A stretch of DNA of 64,000 bases from Phycisphaerae bacterium (GCA_016795035.1 JAEUIT010000018.1:31197-95196); one strand, 5' to 3'; counted from the first letter of the stretch, positions 33,492 to 43,535 are shown. Numbers and translations are program-made. Notes: generated by a model not told the origin, from the letters alone.

Positions 33492-34982
33492 TTACGCCAG
33501 AATCGCGTCGTGCACGCGCGCGGGCTTCGCCACGCCCGTGAGCCGCTGGTCGAGGCCGGCGTGCGGATAGGTGAGCCGCTCGTTGTCCATGCCCATGAGC
33601 GCGAGCACCGTGGCCTGCAGGTCCTGGACGGTCATGACGTCCTTCGTGCCGAAGTAGCCGAGGTCGTCGGTCTCCCCATAGCTGAACCCGCGCTTCGCGC
33701 CGCCGCCGGCGAGGAACATCGTGAACGCGTGCGGATGGTGGTCGCGGCCGAGGAAGTCGGTCTTGCCGTCACGGAACTCGGCGACCGGCGTACGACCGAA
33801 CTCGCCGCCCCAGATGACGAGCGTCTCGTCGAGGAGGCCGCGGCGCTTGAGATCGGCGATGAGCGCGGCGACCGGCTTGTCCATCTCGCCGCACTTCGTG
33901 GGGAGCTGCGTGAGAAGGTCGTCGGTCTTCGACGTGCCGTGGCCGTCCCAGCCCCAATCGAAGAGCTGCACGAAGCGCACGCCGCGTTCGACGAGGCGCC
34001 GCGCGAGCAGGCAGTTGTTCGCGAACGAGCCCTTCCCCGGCTCCGCGCCGTAGAGGGCGAGCGTCTCGGGCGTCTCGCGCGAGATGTCGGCGGCGTCGGG
34101 CACGCTCATCTGCATGCGGAAGGCGAGCTCGTACTGCGCGATGCGCGTCAGCGTCTCCGGGTCGCCTGAGCGTTCGGCCTCGAGGCGATTGAGGTCGTTC
34201 ACGGCGTCGAGCATCGCGCGGCGCCGCGCGCGATCGATGCCCTTCGGATCTTCGACGTACAGCACCGGCTCGCCCGACGAACGGCACTGCACGCCTTGGT
34301 AGACCGACGGCAGAAAGCCGCTGCCCCACACGCTCTTGCCGGCGTCGGGCGTCTTGTCGCCGGAGACGAGCGTGACGAATCCCGGCAGGTCGCTCGCTTC
34401 GCTCCCGAGACCGTAGAGGAGCCACGAGCCCATCGACGGATGGCCGAAGCGCGCCTCGCCAGTCCAGAGGAGTAGCTGCGCCGGCGCGTGATTGAACTGG
34501 TCGGTCTTCATCGCGCGCAGAAGGCAGAGCTCGTCGGCCATGCTCGCGATGTTCGGGAGGAGCGACGACATCTCGAGCCCCGAGCGCCCGTGCCGCGCGA
34601 AGGGATAGAGGCAACGGAGAAGCGTCGGATGCCCCTTGATGAACGCGAACTGCTCGCCCTTCAGGAATTCGTCGGGGCACGGCTGCCCGTGGTGTTTCGT
34701 GAGGAGCGGCTTATTCTCGAAGAGTTCGTGCTGCGACGGGGCGCCGGCGAGGTGAATCGAGATGATCGCCTTCGCGCGCGGGCGAAAGTGCGGCGACTTC
34801 GGCGCGAGCGGATTCGCCTGCAACGCCGAGTTCGCGGCCCCAGCGCGGCTCCCGGCCAGCGACGCGAGCGCGATCGAGCCGAGGCCGATCCCCACGCCGC
34901 TGCCGACGGAGCCGAGAAACGCGCGGCGCGTGACGCGCCCCACGTCGTGCAGCATGCTCGGAATCGGATCGGGCGTGGTCAC
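33492..34982 (-). CDS. DUF1501 protein with Tat signal
   Basis: The protein has 496 residues and a GTG start three bases after the PSD1 gene. A twin-arginine signal (TRRAFLG, 18-24) and hydrophobic stretch to about 48 are followed by the DUF1501 domain. The family phrases KAIISIHLAGAPSQHELFE, MKTDQFNHAPAQ and WGGEFGRTP are present. DUF1501 is a sulfatase/alkaline-phosphatase-fold family very abundant in planctomycetes and nearly always paired with DUF1549/DUF1553 proteins. Substrate unknown, probably a complex carbohydrate or ester in the periplasm. Confidence 0.93.
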   Translation of the reverse strand: MTTPDPIPSMLHDVGRVTRRAFLGSVGSGVGIGLGSIALASLAGSRAGAANSALQANPLAPKSPHFRPRAKAIISIHLAGAPSQHELFENKPLLTKHHGQPCPDEFLKGEQFAFIKGHPTLLRCLYPFARHGRSGLEMSSLLPNIASMADELCLLRAMKTDQFNHAPAQLLLWTGEARFGHPSMGSWLLYGLGSEASDLPGFVTLVSGDKTPDAGKSVWGSGFLPSVYQGVQCRSSGEPVLYVEDPKGIDRARRRAMLDAVNDLNRLEAERSGDPETLTRIAQYELAFRMQMSVPDAADISRETPETLALYGAEPGKGSFANNCLLARRLVERGVRFVQLFDWGWDGHGTSKTDDLLTQLPTKCGEMDKPVAALIADLKRRGLLDETLVIWGGEFGRTPVAEFRDGKTDFLGRDHHPHAFTMFLAGGGAKRGFSYGETDDLGYFGTKDVMTVQDLQATVLALMGMDNERLTYPHAGLDQRLTGVAKPARVHDAILA

Positions 34983-34985
34983 GCA

Positions 34986-37421
34986 TCAACTCCGGGAAAG
35001 GAACTCGTCAAGCGACAGCACGACGCTCGCCACGACCGTCCACGCGGCCAGGGCGGAATCCTCGGCGCCGGCGAGCGGCACGACCGACGCGGCGTCCGAC
35101 GCGAGACGCTCGCGCTCGGACCGAAAGAGCGCGACGAGCCGCGCCGTTTCCGCCGGCTGCGGATCGCGAAGGAGCGCACGGCGCAGCAACGCGGAGGCGA
35201 CCGACGCTTCGTCGCTCGTCCCGTCCATCGCGCGACGGGCGAGCGCGCGGGCAGCCTCGAGAAGCGCGGGATCGTTGAAGGTGACGAGCGCCGCGAGCGG
35301 CGAATTGCTGCGGATACGCCGCACGGTGCAGGTCTCGCGGCTCGGCGCGTCGAACGCGACCATCGCCGGATGCGGGCTCGAGCGCCGCAGGAACGTGTAG
35401 ATCGAGCGTCGATACTGGTCCTCGCCGGCGCTCGTCTTCCACGAGTCGTTCGAGTAGACGATCTGCCACACGCCCTCGGGCTGCAACGGCATCACGCTCG
35501 GTCCGAACTTCCGGTCGCTCAGGAGCCCTGCAACGGAGAGCGCCGAGTCGCGCACGGCTTCGGCCTCGAGCCTGAAACGCGGAGCGCGGGCGAGGAGCCG
35601 GTTCTGCGGGTCGCGGGCGAGCGCTTCGGGCGTCGTGACCGACGACTGCCGGTACGTCGACGACACCACGATCTCGCGGAGGAGCCGCTTCGTCGACCAC
35701 TCGAGCGCGGCGTAGCGCACGGCCAAGTGGTCGAGGAGCGCCTGATCGGTCGGCGGCGAGCCTTGCGAGCCGAAGTCCTCGCTCGTCTCGACGATGCCGC
35801 GGCCGAAGAGCGTCTCCCACAAGCGATTGACGGCGACGCGGCCGAAGAGCGGGTTCTCGCGCGCGGTCATCCACTGCGCGAGCCCGAGCCGATTCGGCGG
35901 CGCGTCGGCGGGCCAGGGATTCATGACGGCGGGCGTCTTCGGCTCGACGGCATCGCCGGGCTTCTTGAGGCTTCCGCGCTCGAGGACGTGCGTCGTGCGC
36001 CGGTCCGCGACCGGCAGCTCCTGCATGACCGGCACGGTGGTCGGGCTCAGGACATTGAGCTCGCGCGCGGCGATCGGATCGTCGCGCCGGGATCCGAGCA
36101 TCAGCGCTGCACGATTGACGGGATCACTCCACGTTTCAGGCTTGTGCAGGAGATCGATGACCCAGTTCGGCATCTTCGGCGGCGGCAGCTTGGCCTTGTT
36201 CGCTTCAAGCCATGCGAGAAACGCCGGCTCGTCGAAGCCGCGGGCGCGAAGCGCGTCGGCGGCGTCGACCAGACGCGCGCGCCAGCCGGGCGGGTGCAAC
36301 TCGAGCGTCGGACTTTCGTCGGGCTGGTCGCGGTCGGCGGACTGGTTGAAGAAGGCGAGGAACTCGTAGTACTCGCGGTGCGCGAACGGGTCGTACGGAT
36401 GCGCGTGGCATTGCACGCACTGAAACGTGGTGCCGAGGAACGCCTGCCATGTCACCGACACGCGATCGAAGACCGCGGCCATGCGGAACTCCTCGTCATC
36501 GGTGCCGCCTTCGGCGTTGGTCAAGGTGTTCCGATGAAACGCGCTCGCGATGCGATCGTCGTTGGTCGCGTTCGGCACGAGGTCGCCGGCGAGCAGCCGC
36601 GTGACGAACTGGTCGTACGGCATGTCGGCGTCGAGCGCGAGGATCAGCCAGTCGCGGAACGCCCAGATCGTGCGCCGCGCGTCCTTCTCGTAGCCTTGCG
36701 TGTCGGCGTAGCGTGCGAGATCGAGCCACACGCGGGCCCAGCGCTCGCCGAAACGCGGAGATGCGAGCAGTCGGTCGACTTCACGCTCGAAGGCTTGGGG
36801 GCTTTCGTCGGCGAGGAAGCGATCGAGCTCCTCCACCGTCGGCGGCAGGCCGATCAGGTCGAGCGAGGCGCGGCGCAGCAACGTGGACTTGTCGGCTTCG
36901 GGCGACGGCCGCACGCCCGCCGCTTCCATCGTCGCCAGGGTGAAGCGATCGAGCGGCGAGCGGATCCACGACTCGTCACGCACGGTCGGCGCGGCATCGA
37001 CCGGCGGCACGAACGACCAGAGCGGCTCGAACGCCGCGCCGCTCGCGATCCACGCGCGGAGCCTCTCGATCTCGGCGTCCGAGAGCGCGTCGCCTTCGGG
37101 CGGCATGCGCCCCTTCCCCACCAGCGAAACGCGGCGCAGCAGCTCGCTCGCGTCGGGATCGCCGGGGACGATCGGGTGTCGTCCCTTCTCGCTCACGCCA
37201 AGCGCGCGGTCGCGGTCGCCGAGATGCACGCCGGCGAGCTCGCGCACGCCGCCGTGGCACCGAAGGCATTTGCCCGCAAGGATCGGACGAATGTCGCGAT
37301 TGAAGTCCGGGGCCGACGCGTCGTCGGCGCGGGCCGGCGCCGCGAAGGCGGCCACACACGCCGCGGCCATCGAGAGGCACGCGGACAGAGAGCCTTGGGC
37401 GCGGCGAGACAGTCCCGTCAC
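34986..37421 (-). CDS. Cytochrome-like PSD1 protein (PSCyt1-DUF1549-DUF1553)
   Basis: The protein has 811 residues. GTG at 37421 is chosen as it begins a good signal peptide (1-32, ending ARAD); another GTG lies at 37430. A Planctomycete cytochrome C domain with one haem site CLRCH (C52-H56) is followed by DUF1549 (about 140-350) and DUF1553 (about 490-760). This is the standard planctomycete architecture, thought to link oxidation to polysaccharide breakdown. It is the first gene of the pair with DUF1501. The promoter must overlap the start of the divergent permease gene at 37493. Confidence 0.92.
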   Translation of the reverse strand: MTGLSRRAQGSLSACLSMAAACVAAFAAPARADDASAPDFNRDIRPILAGKCLRCHGGVRELAGVHLGDRDRALGVSEKGRHPIVPGDPDASELLRRVSLVGKGRMPPEGDALSDAEIERLRAWIASGAAFEPLWSFVPPVDAAPTVRDESWIRSPLDRFTLATMEAAGVRPSPEADKSTLLRRASLDLIGLPPTVEELDRFLADESPQAFEREVDRLLASPRFGERWARVWLDLARYADTQGYEKDARRTIWAFRDWLILALDADMPYDQFVTRLLAGDLVPNATNDDRIASAFHRNTLTNAEGGTDDEEFRMAAVFDRVSVTWQAFLGTTFQCVQCHAHPYDPFAHREYYEFLAFFNQSADRDQPDESPTLELHPPGWRARLVDAADALRARGFDEPAFLAWLEANKAKLPPPKMPNWVIDLLHKPETWSDPVNRAALMLGSRRDDPIAARELNVLSPTTVPVMQELPVADRRTTHVLERGSLKKPGDAVEPKTPAVMNPWPADAPPNRLGLAQWMTARENPLFGRVAVNRLWETLFGRGIVETSEDFGSQGSPPTDQALLDHLAVRYAALEWSTKRLLREIVVSSTYRQSSVTTPEALARDPQNRLLARAPRFRLEAEAVRDSALSVAGLLSDRKFGPSVMPLQPEGVWQIVYSNDSWKTSAGEDQYRRSIYTFLRRSSPHPAMVAFDAPSRETCTVRRIRSNSPLAALVTFNDPALLEAARALARRAMDGTSDEASVASALLRRALLRDPQPAETARLVALFRSERERLASDAASVVPLAGAEDSALAAWTVVASVVLSLDEFLSRS

Positions 37422-37492
37422 GCGGACCACTGTAAGGACTCGCGCCCGATCGCCGAACGCGAATTTCGCGGCATCCGAGTACGCTCCGCGCA

Positions 37493-39277
37493 ATGGTGCC
37501 TGAAGCGATCGCGCCGTGGGTCGTCGCCGCGACCGTGTGCCTCGTGGTCGTCGCCATCGTCCTTGGCGTCGGCGCGGATGTCGCGATGCTCGCGGGGCTC
37601 ATCGTCCTCGCGATCCTCGGTCTTGTGAACGCATCACAAGCCGTCTCCGGCTTCGCGAACGAAGGCATGCTGACGGTCGCGACGCTGTACGTGGTCGTCG
37701 CGGGATTGCAGTCGACCGGCGCCATCAGTCGTCTCACCGGGCCGCTCCTTCGCAACGTGCGCACCGAGCGCGGCGCGCTCATGCGCCTCTGCATTCCGAT
37801 CGCGGCGATCAGCGCGTTCCTGAACAACACGCCGATCGTGGCCGTGATGATCCCGGTCGTCACCGATTGGGCGAAGCGCACGCGGATCCCGGTCAGTCGC
37901 CTCCTGATGCCGCTCAGCTACGCGACGATCCTGGGCGGCACCGTGACCTTGATCGGCACGAGCACGAACCTCGTCGTCTTGGGCCTTATTCAGTCGCAGA
38001 TGAAGGCCGCGGAAGTGCCGGGGCTTCGTCCGATCGGCTTCTTCGACCTCACCTACGTCGGCGTGCCGCTCGCCTTGATCGGCGTCGCGTACATCATCAT
38101 CGCGACGCCGAAACTCCTTCCGATCCGCACGCCCGTCCTCGATGTCGACGACGACGCCCGCCGCTACACGGCGCGCGTGCGCGTCATTCCGAACGGCCCG
38201 TTCGACGGGAAGTCCATCGAAGCCGCAGGCCTTCGAAACCTCCAAGGCCTCTTCGTCGCGGAAATCGAACGCGGCGACGACACGCTGAGCGCGCCGGCGC
38301 CCGAGACCGTCTTGCGCGGGGGCGACGTGATCGTCTTCGCGGGCGTCCTTGAGACGGTTCGCGACCTTCTCACGACCCGCGGCCTCGCGAGCGCGGAGTC
38401 GGATCCCGAGCCCGATCAGCGCGCCCACACGCTCACCGAAGCCGTCGTCGGCACGTCGTTTCCGGGACTCGGCCAGACGATCCGCGACTTCGGCTTCCGC
38501 GGCCGCTACGACGCGGTCATTCTCGCGGTGGCGCGCGACGGCAAGCGCGTGCAAGGCAGGATCGGCGACGTGATCCCGGAGCCGGGCGACACGCTTCTCA
38601 TCCAAGCCGATCCCGAATTCGCGAAGCGCTGGCGCGACAGCCGCGACTTCTTCCTTGTCGGTCGTGTGGACGGCAGCGCGAGCGTGTCGCACGAGCGCGC
38701 GTGGATCGCCGTCGGCATTCTCGTCGTGATGGTCGCGGCTGCAACGTGGAATGGCAACATGCTCGGCGCTGCGGCCGTGGCCGCGGGCCTCATGCTCCTC
38801 ACCCGCTGCGTGTCGGCGACGCAGGCGCGAAACTCGATCGACCTCTCCACGTTGCTCACGATCGCGGCGAGCATCGGGATCTCGCGGGCCGTCGAGACGA
38901 CCGGCCTCGGCAAGTTCGTGGGCGAGGGACTCGTCCGGCTCGCGCAGGGCCACGCCGTCGGCTCGATTGCCGCGATCTACGTCGCAACGATGATCTTCAC
39001 CGCCGTGGTCTCGAATAGCGCGGCGGCGGCCATCATGTTCCCGATCGCCTTGGGCGCCGCAGCCCAGATCGGCGGCGATCCGATGCCGTACGTCCTCGCG
39101 ATCCTCTTCGCCGCGAGCGCCGACTTCGCCACGCCCATCGGCTACCAGACGAACCTGATGGTCTACGGACCCGGTGGCTATCGCTTCTCCGACTATCTCA
39201 GGCTCGGCATTCCGCTCAATCTTCTCGCACTCATCGTGACGACCGTGATGCTCTCGCTGAGTTTCCGGCTGATCTGA
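37493..39277 (+). CDS. SLC13-type permease with two RCK_C (TrkA-C) domains
   Basis: The protein has 594 residues. An N-terminal set of helices (about 10-215) contains AAISAFLNNTPIVAVMIPVV and GTVTLIGTSTNLVV, the SLC13/DASS substrate and sodium motifs. A central cytoplasmic part (about 220-390) holds two TrkA-C-like domains (for example FDGKSIEAAGLRNLQGLFV and RVQGRIGDVIPEPGDTLLI). A second helix set (about 405-594) contains SNSAAAAIMFPIALGAA. Family members carry sulfate, dicarboxylates or citrate; the substrate is not clear here. Confidence 0.9.
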   Translation: MVPEAIAPWVVAATVCLVVVAIVLGVGADVAMLAGLIVLAILGLVNASQAVSGFANEGMLTVATLYVVVAGLQSTGAISRLTGPLLRNVRTERGALMRLCIPIAAISAFLNNTPIVAVMIPVVTDWAKRTRIPVSRLLMPLSYATILGGTVTLIGTSTNLVVLGLIQSQMKAAEVPGLRPIGFFDLTYVGVPLALIGVAYIIIATPKLLPIRTPVLDVDDDARRYTARVRVIPNGPFDGKSIEAAGLRNLQGLFVAEIERGDDTLSAPAPETVLRGGDVIVFAGVLETVRDLLTTRGLASAESDPEPDQRAHTLTEAVVGTSFPGLGQTIRDFGFRGRYDAVILAVARDGKRVQGRIGDVIPEPGDTLLIQADPEFAKRWRDSRDFFLVGRVDGSASVSHERAWIAVGILVVMVAAATWNGNMLGAAAVAAGLMLLTRCVSATQARNSIDLSTLLTIAASIGISRAVETTGLGKFVGEGLVRLAQGHAVGSIAAIYVATMIFTAVVSNSAAAAIMFPIALGAAAQIGGDPMPYVLAILFAASADFATPIGYQTNLMVYGPGGYRFSDYLRLGIPLNLLALIVTTVMLSLSFRLI

Positions 39278-39297
39278 CCGACGAGCCCAGGCCAACG

Positions 39298-39330
39298 AAA
39301 AAGGGCGGGCCGTCGGTGCGGCCCGCCCTT
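39298..39330 (-). terminator. Intrinsic terminator after metalloprotease gene
   Basis: An 11-base perfect GC-rich stem (39301-39311 with 39320-39330) has an 8-base loop. On the minus strand it is followed by a run of five T (39298-39302, partly in the stem). It lies 40 bases after the stop of the metalloprotease gene and also just after the convergent permease gene. Confidence 0.85.
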
Positions 39331-39370
39331 GGACTATCTCAACGTTTCAGCCTGATGAGTTGCAGCCGAC

Positions 39371-42247
39371 TCAGTTCGCGACGTAGATCGCGTCGAGCGC
39401 CTTCTGCACGCGCTTCTGGAGATCAGAGAGGTGCGCGAGCGAGTAGGCGTCGGTGTTGTCGATCTTCGCGCTCTTGAGCGTCGCCTGGAGCTTCTCGTTG
39501 AGCTGCTCGAGGTGCCACTGGGCGAGCTGCCGAACCGTGCGCGGCATCGCGGCCTTGCCGGTCGCGACCGCGATGTAGCGATCGGTGAGATCGGCCTGCG
39601 CGTTGCGGCGGAAGGACGAGATCATCGGCTTGCGATCGCTCCAACCCTTGCCGACGTTCGACGCCGAGATCTCGCTGTAGATCTCGTCGCTGAGCGCCTT
39701 CATCAGCTCCGGCACGGTGACGGCGTCGTTGCCGGCGGGCGTGCGGATCTCGTTGTCCGCAATGCGGCTCAACGTGGAGGGGTTGAGGAGGAGGGAGATC
39801 GCGAGGCCCTGCGTCGCGGCGATCTGATCGTTGATCGGCCACGTCGATTCCGAGGCGAAGAGCGACGGACCGTCGCCCCACTTCTCGACGCTCATCTTGT
39901 TCACGAGTTCAGGGGTGATGCCGTACGAGCTGTCGCGGAAGGCGTTCTCGAGGATGAACGAGAGCGCCTCGCGCTGCTTCTTCGGATCGACCGGAACGAG
40001 CGGATCGCCCGTGTTCGCGTCGCCCTTCTTCACGCGGTTGACGTGCGTGCCGCCGACCCACGACGCCATGACGTCGAGCATCTGACGCTGCTTGTTCAGC
40101 GTCTTCTGATAGCCCTTGCGCGCCTTCTCCCACGGGTCGCCGTTCTTGACGTACTTCTCGAGGAGGTTGGCGCGGAGGATCGTGACGAGCTGCATCTGCG
40201 CCTTCGCCCACTCGACCGGATCCTTCGAGAAGTCGTAGCGGCGAGCGAGCGGATCGGGACCGCCGGTGTCCTCGTCGGTGAGGTACGCGTGCGCCGGATC
40301 GCCGACGCGCGAGACCACCTTCGCGGGATCGTCGAACGTGTAGCCATACTCGATGGCCCACATGTCGTACGGCCCGATGCCGATCATCGCGTAGTCGCCC
40401 TGGAGGTCGTTCTTGTCGACGTTGAAGTTCGTGCCGATGTAATCCATCACCGAACCGGCGTACGCCTTCTTGCCCTTCATCTCAGGGCTATTGATCTCGT
40501 CGAGCGTGTAGAGGCCCGACGCCTTGAAGTTGTGGCGGAGGCCGAGCGTGTGGCCGACTTCGTGCGCCACGAGGTGCGCGAGCTGCACGCTCACGAAGGT
40601 CTCGGGCACGCCGTCGAGGGTCTCTTCCTTCGGCTTGTCCGGCTGACCGTCGCCCTTCGGCGCGTCACCCTTCGGCGCGTCTTGCGCCGAGATGCCGATC
40701 TCGCCGAAGGCGTCGAGCATCATCGCGGCCATCGCCATGTCCATCGCGAGGCCCTGCGCGGCGAAGCACTGCGCGCCGCAACGGTGACCGGCGACGCCCG
40801 AGTGCGGGTCATCCTGCGAGATGCCGCGCGAGAGGCGCATCGCCTCTTCGAACTCCGGACGACCGACGATCATCGCGTCCTTCCGGCTGTCGGCCGGATC
40901 GAGATCGCCGGCTGCAACGCGGGCCGCGCGGGACTTGAGGATCTCGTCGCGCTCGACCGGCGGAACGAGTTGCAGGCGCGGATCCCATTCCGGGTGCGCC
41001 TCGAGCCACACGAGCGACTCCGGCGTGAGGCTCTGCGCCATGTCGAGCGGGCGCTCCTCGTACCAGTTGTAGAACGCACGAATCCAGCCGTCCGTCAGCA
41101 CGATGTCGGCGTCGAGGATCTGGCCGGTGAACGGGTTCGCGCGGCTCGGGCCGATCGCGGTGGCGATGTCGTTATTGAGCCAGCGGATGAAGTTGTAACG
41201 GACGTCCTCAGGATCCTTGTCCATGTGGGCGCCGGTCACTTCGTCCTGCTGATAGACCTCGATCGCGTTGTCGATGCCGATCTTCTTGAACGCGTCGTTC
41301 CACTGAAGGATGCCGTCGCGCACGTAGCGGCGATAGCGCACCGGAACGGTGTGCTCGACGTAGAAGATGATCGGATCCTTCGGCGGCGAGAGCGAGAGCT
41401 TCGGATCGCGCTTCTGAAGGTCCCAACGATTGATGTAGCGCACCCAGTTGGTGTCGGTGCCGTAGAGGCCGAGATCGCGATAGTCGGTGACGAAGTAGCC
41501 CACGCGGTCGTCGGCGGGGCGCGGCTTGTACGCGCTGTTTTCCGGAATCACCGAGACCGAGTAGTGCACGGTCTTGTAGCTGCCGGTCTGATCCGGCGCT
41601 TCGACGGCGATCTCGAGGTTCTGCGGGAAGGACTTCGCCTTCGTGATCTTCGCGAGCCGCGGGTTGAGACCCTGGCCGATGAGCTGGCCGGAGTTTCCGA
41701 CGAGAAGCGCGTCGAGGTCGATCACCGGCTGGCCGTTCGGACCGGTCGAGACGATCGGGACTTCGAGGAGGACGCGATCCGTGAAGATGCGGCGCACCGA
41801 GTCCTTGCTCGTCTGCTCACCGTTGCTGCGCACCTCGAGCTGCGGCTCGACGAGCGCGAGACGATTGCCGTACTGGCGCCACACGACGTAGCGCGCCGGG
41901 CCCTGCAGGCCGGAGAAGATCACGCCGCCCGCGGGCGTGGCTGCAACGAAGAACTTCATCCGCTCCCAGCCCTTCGGGAGTTCGGCGAGAAGCTGCTCGT
42001 CCTTGCGGTTGATGAAGAGGCCGAAGAGCGTCTGCGAGTCGGGGCTCGACGTCACGCGCTCGAAGCCCTTCGAGACTTCTTCAAATCGCGGCAGGTCGTT
42101 CGGGCCGCGCTCGGGACGCGCCCCTTCGGGCGGTCCGGGCGGTGCCGGGGGTGCGCCCTGCGGCATGGGGCTGGGGGCGGCGGACGCAATGATGCTCGCC
42201 GCGAGCGAAAGGGTGAGGAACGATCCGACAGCAGTTCTTTTGATCAT
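39371..42247 (-). CDS. Secreted zinc metalloprotease (DUF5117/DUF5118 type)
   Basis: The protein has 958 residues; ATG at 42247. A signal peptide (about 1-24, ending ASAAP) is followed by a Pro-rich stretch and the DUF5118/DUF5117 region (about 60-330), with typical phrases such as DYRDLGLYGTDTNWVRYINRWDL. The zinc site HEVGHTLGLRHN (HExxHxxGxxH, about 556-567) is complete, followed by MDY as the Met-turn. This is a metzincin-like protease found in Bacteroidota and Planctomycetota, targets unknown. It ends in a strong terminator and appears to be a single-gene unit. Confidence 0.9.
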   Translation of the reverse strand: MIKRTAVGSFLTLSLAASIIASAAPSPMPQGAPPAPPGPPEGARPERGPNDLPRFEEVSKGFERVTSSPDSQTLFGLFINRKDEQLLAELPKGWERMKFFVAATPAGGVIFSGLQGPARYVVWRQYGNRLALVEPQLEVRSNGEQTSKDSVRRIFTDRVLLEVPIVSTGPNGQPVIDLDALLVGNSGQLIGQGLNPRLAKITKAKSFPQNLEIAVEAPDQTGSYKTVHYSVSVIPENSAYKPRPADDRVGYFVTDYRDLGLYGTDTNWVRYINRWDLQKRDPKLSLSPPKDPIIFYVEHTVPVRYRRYVRDGILQWNDAFKKIGIDNAIEVYQQDEVTGAHMDKDPEDVRYNFIRWLNNDIATAIGPSRANPFTGQILDADIVLTDGWIRAFYNWYEERPLDMAQSLTPESLVWLEAHPEWDPRLQLVPPVERDEILKSRAARVAAGDLDPADSRKDAMIVGRPEFEEAMRLSRGISQDDPHSGVAGHRCGAQCFAAQGLAMDMAMAAMMLDAFGEIGISAQDAPKGDAPKGDGQPDKPKEETLDGVPETFVSVQLAHLVAHEVGHTLGLRHNFKASGLYTLDEINSPEMKGKKAYAGSVMDYIGTNFNVDKNDLQGDYAMIGIGPYDMWAIEYGYTFDDPAKVVSRVGDPAHAYLTDEDTGGPDPLARRYDFSKDPVEWAKAQMQLVTILRANLLEKYVKNGDPWEKARKGYQKTLNKQRQMLDVMASWVGGTHVNRVKKGDANTGDPLVPVDPKKQREALSFILENAFRDSSYGITPELVNKMSVEKWGDGPSLFASESTWPINDQIAATQGLAISLLLNPSTLSRIADNEIRTPAGNDAVTVPELMKALSDEIYSEISASNVGKGWSDRKPMISSFRRNAQADLTDRYIAVATGKAAMPRTVRQLAQWHLEQLNEKLQATLKSAKIDNTDAYSLAHLSDLQKRVQKALDAIYVAN

Positions 42248-42440
42248 GTCGTCTCCACGGACGCGAAACAGTGATACACGGAGGTTGACCGCGATGCCCC
42301 AGTTGTGACTCTTGGTGACGCGAGCCGCCACACGGCGCAGTCTCGCCTACCCGACCCCGAACGCACGGTTGCGGCATGTCACCTATGACAGGCCGACCGG
42401 GCGTTGTACCCGCCCGCCCGGGACGGGTGGAATGGCAATG

Positions 42441-42467
42441 AAAACGGCCCGCGCGAACGCGGGCCGT
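42441..42467 (-). terminator. Intrinsic terminator after first dockerin paralogue
   Basis: A 10-base perfect stem (42444-42453 with 42458-42467) closes a CGAA loop, and on the minus strand it runs into TTTT. It lies 31 bases after the stop at 42498. Confidence 0.87.
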
Positions 42468-42497
42468 GGAGTGTGTTTGTCTACCGATCGAGGACGT

Positions 42498-43535
42498 TTA
42501 CTGGCAGGGTCCCCACGCACCCAGGAGGATGCCGAGGTCGGCCGCGTCGACGAAGCCGTCGTCGTTGAGGTCGGCCGCGCAGCCCGGGCACGAACCCCAC
42601 GAGCCGAGGAGGATGCCGAGGTCCGCGGCGTCGACGAACGAGTCGTCGTTCAGGTCGCCGACGCAGGTCGCGCCGCCCAAGCCGGGAACGACGAAGAACT
42701 GGTCGCCGAAGATCGCCTGGAAGTTGACGAGCCGGGGCTCGCCGAGGTTCCCGGTGCCGCCGCCGGCGCCGCCGAGGACTTGGTTCGACACGAAGTCGTG
42801 GCCGCCGCCGTTGATGAAGACGCAGACCTTGAGGTCGCCGCCGCCCCAGTCGGCGATGAGCGAGAGGGGAAGCGCGATCTCGATGCCGGTCGTGACGCCT
42901 TCACCGCTCGCGGCTTCGGTGCCGCCAGTGACGCCGCGGATGTTCGAGTTGTTGTACGCGATGAGCGTGCCGTTCGAACCGTTGAGGACGCCGCGCGGGC
43001 CGGCGCTGCCCGACCCGATGTACTCGCCCGCGCCGCCGCCGTCGGTCAGGATCTGCGCGGTGTTCGCGAACGTCGAGAAGGGATCGCCGCCGCAGGTGGT
43101 CGTGACGTAGAAGTCGGCGAAGAAGCCTTCATCGAACGTGAGGCCCGGAGCCTTGCCCTGCGCGCCCATGCGGTTGAGGCCGTTGAAGTCGACGTCAGGG
43201 TTGTCGCCGCGGAGCGTGTTCTGGCCGCCGTCCTTGTAGTCGATGAACACCTCAAGCTTGTTGAAGTTGCTCTCGAGGTTGCCGGCGAAGAAGAGGCGCA
43301 GGTAGCCGCCCTTCTCGTCGATGAAGCCGTATGCAACGTCGAGTTCGCTGCCGTTGGCGAATCCGATCTGGCCGAGATTCGAGTCGCCGAACTGCGTCTG
43401 CACGTTCTGGATCGAAAGCGGCGCGCCGTACGCGGCGTCGACCGTTCCATCCATGACGACGTCGCCGGTGGCGGCGCTGAGCGACGTGACGGCGCCCGCA
43501 GCGACCGCCGAGAGAAGTGAGAGTCGGGTCTTCAT
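42498..43535 (-). CDS. Secreted protein with two C-terminal dockerin-like repeats (paralogue 1)
   Basis: The protein has 345 residues. A signal peptide (about 1-21) is followed by a Gly/Asn-rich beta domain (about 25-290) with phrases NVQTQFGDSNLGQIGFANG, ESNFNKLEVFIDYK and PDVDFNGLNRMG. I do not recognise this domain; it looks like a carbohydrate-binding or jelly-roll fold. Two calcium loops close the protein, GDLNDDSFVDAADLGILLGSWG and ADLNDDGFVDAADLGILLGAWG (each about 22 residues, divided here). It is strikingly similar to the next gene, so the two are tandem duplicates. Confidence 0.8.
   Translation of the reverse strand: MKTRLSLLSAVAAGAVTSLSAATGDVVMDGTVDAAYGAPLSIQNVQTQFGDSNLGQIGFANGSELDVAYGFIDEKGGYLRLFFAGNLESNFNKLEVFIDYKDGGQNTLRGDNPDVDFNGLNRMGAQGKAPGLTFDEGFFADFYVTTTCGGDPFSTFANTAQILTDGGGAGEYIGSGSAGPRGVLNGSNGTLIAYNNSNIRGVTGGTEAASGEGVTTGIEIALPLSLIADWGGGDLKVCVFINGGGHDFVSNQVLGGAGGGTGNLGEPRLVNFQAIFGDQFFVVPGLGGATCVGDLNDDSFVDAADLGILLGSWGSCPGCAADLNDDGFVDAADLGILLGAWGPCQ

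Noticed and set aside
34488..37628. Long (over 1,000-codon) open frame antisense to the DUF1501/PSD1 genes
   Set aside because: It is an antisense shadow of two recognised genes in GC-rich DNA; composition is Arg/Glu-rich and no domain can be seen.
39431..42274. Long open frame antisense to the metalloprotease gene
   Set aside because: The minus-strand frame contains a complete HExxHxxGxxH zinc site and a signal peptide; the plus-strand frame has only low-complexity antisense composition.
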